Below, piece after piece: positions 58,392-64,000 of a DNA stretch of 64,000 nt (the stretch's first letter is position 1; each line of letters opens with the position of its first letter). Source of the stretch: Pseudolysobacter antarcticus (GTDB lineage: Bacteria; Pseudomonadota; Gammaproteobacteria; Xanthomonadales; Rhodanobacteraceae); NCBI RefSeq assembly GCF_004168365.1, contig NZ_CP035704.1, forward strand, positions 1,178,001-1,242,000, given 5' to 3'. A program made the translations under genes and the position numbers. Below the pieces are notes generated by a model. The model did not search any database. It was not told where the DNA came from and was given only the letters and a program-made list of their open reading frames with translations.

Positions 58392-59656
58392 TGGCTGGCG
58401 TTCCCCAAACTCCCTACAAGCCGAGCAATAAGATGCTGGCCTGGGTCGAAGACCGTTTGCCGATCGGCAGTTTCCTGTCATCGCATACCAGCGGTTATTA
58501 CGCGCCGAAGAACTTCAACATCTGGTATTACTTCGGCTCGCTCGCACTGCTCGTGCTGGTCAACCAGATTCTGACCGGCATCTTCCTCACGATGAACTAC
58601 AAGCCGGGCGCGGCCACCGCGTTCGACTCGGTCGAGTTCATCATGCGCGACGTCGACTGGGGCTGGCTGATCCGCTACATGCACGAGATCGGCGCCTCGA
58701 TGTTCTTCATCGTGGTGTATCTGCACATGTTCCGCGGCCTGATGTACGGCTCGTTCAAGAAACCGCGCGAACTGGTGTGGATCCTCGGCATGCTGATCTA
58801 CCTCACGCTGATGGCCGAGGCGTTCATGGGCTACGTGTTGCCGTGGGGCCAGATGTCGTTCTGGGGCGCCAAGGTGATCATCTCGCTGTTCGGCACGATC
58901 CCATTCATCGGCGATCATCTCGTGCAGTGGATCATGGGCGATTACATTCCGGGCGATGCAACGGTCAATCGTTTCTTCGCGCTGCACGTGATCGCGCTGC
59001 CGCTGGTGCTGTTGTTGCTGGTGGTGTTGCATCTGGCAGCTTTGCACGAAGTCGGTTCGAACAATCCTGATGGCGTCGAGATCAAGGAGAAAAAAGATGC
59101 GAATGGCCTGCCGCTCGACGGCATTCCGTTCCATCCTTATTACACCGTCAAGGATTTGTTCGGCACGGGATTCTTCTTGCTGATCTGCGCATTCTTCCTG
59201 TTCTTCGAACCGACCGTTGGCGGTATTTTCCTCGAGCACGACAACTTCATCGAGGCCAATCGTCTGGTGACGCCGGAGCACATCAAGCCGGTCTGGTACT
59301 TCACGCCGTATTACGCGATGTTGCGTGTCGTGCCGTCGTATTTCGGTACGGCAATCTGGGGCGTGCTGGTGATGTTCGGTGCGATCGTGATGTTGTTCCT
59401 CGTGCCGTGGCTGGACAAGAGCCCGGTCAAGTCGATCCGTTATCGTGGCTGGATGACACGTACCGCGCTTGCGGTTCTCGTGGTCTGTTTTGTCTGGCTG
59501 GCGAAGATCGGTTCGGGGCCGGGCACGGATCCGAGCGAAGTCATCATCGGGCGACTTCTGACTATTCTTTATTACGGAGTGTTCGTGCTCATGCCGATCT
59601 ATTCGCGCATCGATGCGACCAAGCCGGTTCCGGATCGGGTGACCACGCATGATTAA
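58391..59656 (+). CDS. petB: Ubiquinol-cytochrome c reductase cytochrome b subunit
   Basis: 421 aa, about eight membrane helices. Heme-ligand His pairs are seen in IRYMHEIGASMFFIVVYLHMFRG and in FFALHVIALPLVLLLLVVLHL. The Qo-site motif region is VLPWGQMSFWGAKVI. It contains both quinone sites of the bc1 complex. Translated from a start overlapping the petA stop; its own end overlaps petC by 8 nt. Confidence 0.97.
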   Translation: MAGVPQTPYKPSNKMLAWVEDRLPIGSFLSSHTSGYYAPKNFNIWYYFGSLALLVLVNQILTGIFLTMNYKPGAATAFDSVEFIMRDVDWGWLIRYMHEIGASMFFIVVYLHMFRGLMYGSFKKPRELVWILGMLIYLTLMAEAFMGYVLPWGQMSFWGAKVIISLFGTIPFIGDHLVQWIMGDYIPGDATVNRFFALHVIALPLVLLLLVVLHLAALHEVGSNNPDGVEIKEKKDANGLPLDGIPFHPYYTVKDLFGTGFFLLICAFFLFFEPTVGGIFLEHDNFIEANRLVTPEHIKPVWYFTPYYAMLRVVPSYFGTAIWGVLVMFGAIVMLFLVPWLDKSPVKSIRYRGWMTRTALAVLVVCFVWLAKIGSGPGTDPSEVIIGRLLTILYYGVFVLMPIYSRIDATKPVPDRVTTHD

Positions 59657-60395
59657 GCACGCCATGACCAAGTTCGGTCTGATTGTTCTGACCGCGGCGC
59701 TCGCTGTGGGTACTGCGTATGCGGAAGAAGGCGAGGGGTTGCTGGCATCGAATTCCAGCGTTGGCAATATCGCTAGCCTGCAACGCGGCGCGCAGACCTT
59801 CTTCAACTACTGCTCGGGCTGTCACTCGCTAAAGTACATGCGTTATTCGCGCATTGCCGAAGACCTGAATCTGTCGGAAGAGATGGTGACGAAAAACCTG
59901 ATCTTCACCGACGCCAAGATCGGCGAGCCGGCGATGGCGACGATCAAGGCTAAGGATGCCGAGAACTGGTTCGGCAAGGCACCGCCGGATCTGTCGCTGG
60001 AAGCGCGCGCGAAAAGCCCGGATTGGATTTACACCTACCTGAAATCGTTCTACGTCGATCCGTCGCGCCCGGTGGGCTGGAACAATACGCTGTTCCCTGG
60101 CGCCTCGATGCCGAATGTGTTGTGGGAATTGCAGGGTGTACAGACCGCCGAGTTGGCACCGGCCAAGCCCGGCGAAGATGCGCATATCGAGAAACTCGTA
60201 TTGTCGAAACCCGGCAAGCTTTCGCCGCAGCAATACGATGAAACCATCCGCGATCTGTCCTCGTTTCTGCAGTATGTCGGTGAGCCGGCGGCGATGAAGC
60301 GCGAAGCGGTCGGCGTGTGGGTGGTGCTGTTCCTCGCGTTCTTCACCTTCATCGCCTGGCTGCTCAAGACCGAATACTGGAAAGATGTGCATTGA
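59649..60395 (+). CDS. petC: Ubiquinol-cytochrome c reductase cytochrome c1
   Basis: 248 aa. Signal peptide (TKFGLIVLTAALAVGTAYA), heme-attachment CxxCH as CSGCH (Cys55, Cys58, His59), the probable axial Met in GASMPNVLWE, and a C-terminal membrane anchor (GVWVVLFLAFFTFIAWLL). It passes electrons from the Rieske protein to a soluble cytochrome c. Last gene of petABC; an intrinsic terminator follows. Confidence 0.97.
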   Translation: MIKHAMTKFGLIVLTAALAVGTAYAEEGEGLLASNSSVGNIASLQRGAQTFFNYCSGCHSLKYMRYSRIAEDLNLSEEMVTKNLIFTDAKIGEPAMATIKAKDAENWFGKAPPDLSLEARAKSPDWIYTYLKSFYVDPSRPVGWNNTLFPGASMPNVLWELQGVQTAELAPAKPGEDAHIEKLVLSKPGKLSPQQYDETIRDLSSFLQYVGEPAAMKREAVGVWVVLFLAFFTFIAWLLKTEYWKDVH

Positions 60396-60460
60396 GTGCA
60401 ACGATCGTGACGGTTATCCGCGATTGAGCAGTTGATAAACACAGTCGCATCGTAATTCCT

Positions 60461-60498
60461 CGACAAACCCTTGCATCGCTGCAGGGGTTTGTCGTTTT
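60461..60498 (+). terminator. Rho-independent terminator after petC
   Basis: CGACAAACCC (60461-60470) pairs perfectly with 60485-60494, the arms being extended inward by TTGCA/TGCAG pairs, and TTTT follows. It is 66 nt past the petC stop. Confidence 0.85.
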
Positions 60499-60676
60499 CG
60501 GAATCCGGATTTCCGCCGGCCCGCCATCGTGCTGCCGGCATCGTCGGCAATCGCCTGCTCACCCGATGTTTGCTGTAGGCTATGAACACCGGCGTTTGCG
60601 TAGTAGATTCGCGAGGCAGGAAGCAGCAATCGCGCGGCTTTCCGGCGACCGCGACGGGGACGCAGAGGATCTGCCC

Positions 60677-61303
60677 ATGGCTGTAAGTCAACGTTCACGC
60701 ACCGTACTCACGCTGTATTCCTCGCGCGATTGTGTCTCTTGTCACCGTGTTCGGCTGGTGCTCGCCGCGAAAGGCGTGATCTATGATCTGATCGCGGTCA
60801 ATCCACTGAGCCCGCCGGAAGATCTGCTGGACCTGAATCCGTACAACTCCGTGCCGACACTGGTCGATCGTGACCTCGTTTTGTACGACACTGGCGTGAT
60901 TTGCGAATACCTGGATGAGCGCTATCCACATCCGCCGTTGATGGCTGTGGATCCGCTGGCGCGGGCGCGGTTGCGGCTGGCGATTGTGCGCATCGAACGC
61001 GACTGGCTAGCCTACGTGCCACAGATCAAGGCGGGCGGACGTCCTGCCGACACTGCGCGCAAGCGCTTGCGCGAGGCGCTGATCGCCAGCGTGCCGTTGT
61101 TCAAGGCAGCGAAATTCTTTTTGAGTGCGGAAATGAGTCTGACCGATTGCGCCCTGGCACCGCTAATCTGGCGCCTGCCAGATTTGGGCGTAGTATTGCC
61201 ACGCGAGGCGCTGGTTATCAATGAGTACGGCGATCGCATTTTTCGCAATCCCGGTTTTACGCGCAGCCTGACCGTTGAAGAAAAGGCGTTGCGTCCGGCG
61301 TGA
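60677..61303 (+). CDS. sspA: Stringent starvation protein A (GST-like transcription factor)
   Basis: 208 aa from ATG 60677. GST-fold protein that binds RNA polymerase: thioredoxin-like half (LTLYSSRDCVSCHRVRLVLAAKG, NPYNSVPTLVDRDLVLYDTGVICEYLDERYPHP) and helical half ending SLTVEEKALR. The petABC-sspA-sspB order is normal for the group. The DCVSCHR loop carries a CxxC, unlike the usual single Cys-Pro form, which could be a redox feature (inference). Confidence 0.95.
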   Translation: MAVSQRSRTVLTLYSSRDCVSCHRVRLVLAAKGVIYDLIAVNPLSPPEDLLDLNPYNSVPTLVDRDLVLYDTGVICEYLDERYPHPPLMAVDPLARARLRLAIVRIERDWLAYVPQIKAGGRPADTARKRLREALIASVPLFKAAKFFLSAEMSLTDCALAPLIWRLPDLGVVLPREALVINEYGDRIFRNPGFTRSLTVEEKALRPA

Positions 61304-61439
61304 TTCGTGGCGTACGCAGGACTGCGACATTTTCCGGTTGATCCGCATGACGGCTCCTGCGGTAAACTTGCGGCTACGCACGAGTCCCACGCAAAAAACT
61401 ACGCGAGCTCATGCAAAAATCCGTCAGCCCGAGTTTTCC

Positions 61440-61841
61440 ATGTCCGAACCTGCAATGAGTTCCAATCGCTCGTATTTGCTGCGTGCAATGTACGAATGGA
61501 TCAGCGATAACGGACTCACGCCGTATTTGCTGGTAGACGCCAACGCCCCTGCGGTACGTGTGCCGCGCGGTGTGGTCAAGGACGGCCGAGTAGTGCTGAA
61601 TGTCGCTGCCCGCGCCGTTACCCAGCTCGATCTCGGTCGCGAGTATGTGCGTTTTCTCGCGCGTTTCGGCGGTGTGAGCCAGGTCGTGGAGGTGCCGATG
61701 GGTGCGCTGCTGGCGATCTATGCGCAGGAAAACGGGCAAGGCATGATGTTTCCCGCGGAGGATGGCTCCGCTCCGCCACCGATTCCGGAAACCGAGCCAC
61801 CGCCCGCAAAAAAAGGCCCGAGCTTGCGTGTGGTGAAATAG
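61440..61841 (+). CDS. sspB: ClpXP protease specificity-enhancing factor SspB
   Basis: 133 aa from ATG 61440. N-terminal dimerisation/ssrA-binding domain (RSYLLRAMYEWISDNGLTPYLLVDA, VPMGALLAIYAQENGQGMMF), a flexible Pro-rich linker and the C-terminal ClpX-binding tail LRVVK. It delivers ssrA-tagged and other proteins to ClpXP. It lies 136 nt downstream of sspA and ends only 12 nt from the convergent DUF3301 gene. Confidence 0.96.
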   Translation: MSEPAMSSNRSYLLRAMYEWISDNGLTPYLLVDANAPAVRVPRGVVKDGRVVLNVAARAVTQLDLGREYVRFLARFGGVSQVVEVPMGALLAIYAQENGQGMMFPAEDGSAPPPIPETEPPPAKKGPSLRVVK

Positions 61842-61853
61842 CCCGCGTTTGTC

Positions 61854-62180
61854 TCAGTGCAAGGCGTCCGGTACGGCATGCGCCACGGGCAGACTGTACG
61901 AATCCAGGCGTTGCCCAATCATGGTTAGGCGCCCTTGGCGGCGGTCGGCGCCATCCGTGCTTAGCTCGAAGTTGTAACTGCGACGCCACGCCAGCCAGCC
62001 GGTTTCGTCACGACGGATCGCCATGCGATGCAACGCCACCGTCTGGTCGAGCAATTGCACGTTGCCGCGCTCGCATAATTGCAGGCAAAACCCGCGTGCG
62101 CGCTCATGCGCCTTTAGTGCATCAAGCCAGAATGCGGCGGCCAAACCGAGGATAAGTAATGGAATCAGGGAATCGAGCAT
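61854..62180 (-). CDS. DUF3301 family membrane-anchored protein
   Basis: 108 aa from ATG 62180. One N-terminal membrane helix (LIPLLILGLAAAFWLDAL) followed by the DUF3301 body (KAHERARGFCLQ, VALHRMAIRRDETGWLAWRRSYNFELSTDG, GRLTMIG). Function unknown. The family occurs mainly in gammaproteobacteria. It converges tightly with sspB. Confidence 0.9.
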   Translation of the reverse strand: MLDSLIPLLILGLAAAFWLDALKAHERARGFCLQLCERGNVQLLDQTVALHRMAIRRDETGWLAWRRSYNFELSTDGADRRQGRLTMIGQRLDSYSLPVAHAVPDALH

Positions 62181-62233
62181 GATCCTGGTTTTTGGGGTGA
62201 TAGATGGCGAACTCAAGCGCGCGCATTTCGCAC

Positions 62234-62239
62234 TATAAT
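62234..62239 (+). promoter_or_regulatory. Perfect TATAAT in the intergenic region before the FHA gene
   Basis: A consensus -10 hexamer lies about 230 nt upstream of the FHA gene. The -35 position (ACTCAA at 62211-62216) is poor. It may drive a long-leader transcript of the FHA gene; weak support. Confidence 0.35.
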
Positions 62240-62468
62240 CTTTTGCGCTTGCGAGCAGGGGCTGGTGCGAAAACATCGCCGCTGCGAGGCTTCGGACGTT
62301 TTGCAATGATGTCCTTCGTCGATCACTCGCAAGCTGGCATGTCGAGCGAATTTCGCGAACGCGGGTCGGCTATGGCAGAATTCCCGGAATTCAGCCGTGC
62401 GGAATTTGCACGAACGCAATTGATCGGTATGCTGCCGATGACTACTGCAGCTTTTTGAGGGAACGGTA

Positions 62469-63251
62469 ATGAAGCTGATATTTCCCAACGGCGAACATGC
62501 TTCGCTGAATCTTGCGCAAGGCGTTACTCTGGTAGGTAGCGATGCTGCGTGCCAATTGCGCTTGAGCGGCGTCGGTATTGCGGCAAGGCACTGCGAAGTC
62601 CATATGCATGCCGCTGAAGTGCAGATCGTGCCGGCCGATACGAGCGCCGTGACCTTGATCAATGGTCAGCCGCTGAGCAAAGCGAACGCGCTGAAACAAG
62701 GCGATCTACTGCAGTTCTCGAAGATCGCGTGTCGCGTGATGGGGCAGGATGCTGCGCCCGTGCACGCTGCAACGCGCGACTCCGTTGACGATACCGGCCA
62801 CACACGCGTACGCATGGCATTGCCCAAATTAATGCTGCGCGGTGTTTCCGGCCCGACGTTCGGCAAGACATTTCCTGTGTCCGGCAGCATGACCATGGGG
62901 CGTCAAGCCGATTGTGATATCTGCATCACGAGCGACGCGATTTCACGCCACCACGCGCGCTTGCAACTGACGCCGGCCGGTGTGCTGGTGGAAGATCTCG
63001 GTTCGGCCAACGGTACCTACATCAACGACAAACCCGTGCAAGGCAGCGTGCCGATGCAAGCCGGCGATGAGCTGCGTCTGGATACGGTGCGCTTTCAATT
63101 GCAGGATGCTCATGCGGCAACTTCTAGCGCATCGGCCGCAGCAGTCAAACCAGCCGCGGCCAAGTCAAATGCGATCATCTGGATCGTCGCCGGCGCGGTA
63201 GTGGTAGCTATCGGAATATTTCTGGTGGTGCGTCAGTCTGGTGTGCTCTAA
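62469..63251 (+). CDS. Membrane protein with two FHA domains
   Basis: 260 aa. FHA 1 spans about 1-90 but is degenerate; FHA 2 (about 137-215) is canonical with GRQADCDICI, SDAISRHHARL and LGSANGTYIN, the phosphothreonine-binding loops. An Ala-rich linker is followed by a C-terminal membrane helix (IIWIVAGAVVVAIGIFLVV). FHA domains dock Thr-phosphorylated proteins, so this could act downstream of a kinase such as the one at 21866, though no link is shown. Starts after GGGAACGGTA. Confidence 0.88.
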   Translation: MKLIFPNGEHASLNLAQGVTLVGSDAACQLRLSGVGIAARHCEVHMHAAEVQIVPADTSAVTLINGQPLSKANALKQGDLLQFSKIACRVMGQDAAPVHAATRDSVDDTGHTRVRMALPKLMLRGVSGPTFGKTFPVSGSMTMGRQADCDICITSDAISRHHARLQLTPAGVLVEDLGSANGTYINDKPVQGSVPMQAGDELRLDTVRFQLQDAHAATSSASAAAVKPAAAKSNAIIWIVAGAVVVAIGIFLVVRQSGVL

Positions 63252-63269
63252 GCCGTTCTGCAACGGCTT
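63250..63269. terminator. 8-bp hairpin at the end of the FHA gene
   Basis: AAGCCGTT (63250-63257) pairs exactly with 63262-63269 with a 4-nt loop. It overlaps the FHA stop codon and lies between convergent genes. There is no T-run, so it is only a possible terminator. Confidence 0.45.
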
Positions 63270-63334
63270 GATCAGCGCTTCATTGTTGGACGCTCGACGG
63301 CGCTGATTCTGGCGAAGCGAGCGCAGTATTTTGG

Positions 63335-64000
63335 CTACGCGTGTTGAAACTCGATACGCATCGACAGATCGATTGCGCGCAGATGTTTGGTCAGCGCGCC
63401 GATCGAGATGAAGTCGACGCCGGTCTCTGCAATCGCGCGTAATCGAGTCAGATCAACGCTGCCGGAAACTTCCAGTGGCACGCGACCAGCGACCCGTTTT
63501 ACTGCCTCACGCAAATCCTCTGCGCTGAATTCGTCGAGCATGATGCGATCGACGTTCGCGTGCAGCGCCTGATCCAGTTCATCAAGTGACTCGACCTCCA
63601 CTTCGAGCATCAATGCGGGATGTGCGGCGCGTGCCTGGCGCACTGCCGCGTCGAGCGAACCTGCGGCGGCAATGTGATTTTCCTTGATCAACATGGCGTC
63701 GTACAAACCGATGCGGTGATTGCTCGCGCCACCGCAGCGCACCGCATATTTCTGCGCCAAACGCAGGCCGGGTAAGGTTTTGCGTGTATCCAGCAAAGTC
63801 GCATGGGTGCCGCCGACTGCAGCTACATATCGCGCCGTAGTGGTTGCGGTGCCGGACAAGGTCTGCAGAAAATTCAATGCACAACGTTCCGCACTGACCA
63901 GCGCACGCGCTTTGCCGCGGATCATGCAGAGGCGTGTATTTTTTTCCACATGCATGCCGTCGTGAACGAGCCACTCGATTGTGACCTCAGGATCGAGCGC
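63335..64000 (-). CDS. nadC: Quinolinate phosphoribosyltransferase (carboxylating), 3' part
   Basis: The frame is open to the right edge, so the N-terminus lies outside. About 221 codons are visible. QPRTase marks: [18 protein letters not shown], the [28 protein letters not shown] block with its substrate-binding Arg/Lys/His residues, MLIKENHI, and C-terminal [31 protein letters not shown]. The enzyme converts quinolinate and PRPP to nicotinate mononucleotide in de novo NAD synthesis. The gene converges with the FHA gene. Confidence 0.97.
   Translation of the reverse strand, partial: ALDPEVTIEWLVHDGMHVEKNTRLCMIRGKARALVSAERCALNFLQTLSGTATTTARYVAAVGGTHATLLDTRKTLPGLRLAQKYAVRCGGASNHRIGLYDAMLIKENHIAAAGSLDAAVRQARAAHPALMLEVEVESLDELDQALHANVDRIMLDEFSAEDLREAVKRVAGRVPLEVSGSVDLTRLRAIAETGVDFISIGALTKHLRAIDLSMRIEFQHA

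Noticed and set aside
58478-59806. Long open frame antisense to petB/petC
   Set aside because: His/Glu/Arg-rich artefact of cytochrome b codons.

Overview
The window looks like chromosomal DNA from a GC-rich gammaproteobacterium of the Lysobacterales (Xanthomonadales), probably Rhodanobacteraceae-like. Support for this is the petA-petB-petC-sspA-sspB run followed by a DUF3301 gene, the phoH-ybeY-corC block, an ohrR-ohr operon with a Xanthomonas-type 2-Cys OhrR, and many exported proteins with Gly/Ser-rich and bacterial Ig-like repeats. The genus is inferred, not proven. I found no tRNA, rRNA, CRISPR array or prophage.

Layout. 1-18 kb: the 3' end of a DUF11-repeat surface protein, two S9 peptidases around a POT-family peptide transporter, a cNMP-binding/DUF1003 protein, an AraC-type regulator with a clear tandem operator, a large glycine-rich secreted protein with an apparent frameshift, a cyanophycinase, a secreted amidohydrolase and a secreted esterase. 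18-22 kb: an acyltransferase gene broken by an IS5-family element that is itself broken by an IS3-family element; removing both with one copy of each target duplication restores both reading frames. 22-30 kb: a TPR serine/threonine kinase with its ECF sigma factor, ohrR-ohr with operator and terminator, GST, WYL regulator, and a two-domain glycosyltransferase downstream of cstA-ybdD. 32-38.5 kb: an esterase/acyltransferase pair, then a stress-type cluster of YciI/DGPF proteins, a glyoxalase-like protein and DUF1428 ending in an ECF42-type sigma factor; two of its genes carry matching ECF42-like promoters. 38.6-51.4 kb: corA, a DUF4105 (Lnb-like) gene, corC, ybeY and phoH, then about 6.5 kb of exported-protein genes separating them from miaB. 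51.5-57.6 kb: a lytic transglycosylase, a sedolisin with duplicated PPC domains and an HtrA-type protease. 57.7-64 kb: cytochrome bc1, sspAB, a DUF3301 protein, an FHA protein and the 3' part of nadC.

How the genes fit together. Extracellular and periplasmic protein or peptide breakdown dominates: two S9 peptidases, S10, S53, cyanophycinase, an amidohydrolase, HtrA, a peptide/H+ symporter and CstA. A second theme is stress-responsive regulation (ohrR-ohr, kinase plus sigma, ECF42 cluster, sspAB). The observations most worth following are: the DUF4105/Lnb-like gene directly downstream of corC, the place usually held by lnt; a D-x-hydrophobic-aromatic-x-NGFE motif in three otherwise different exported proteins; the reversible nested IS insertion; a 21-bp-phased direct repeat at the AraC-type gene; and two single-base frameshifts at C/G homopolymers.
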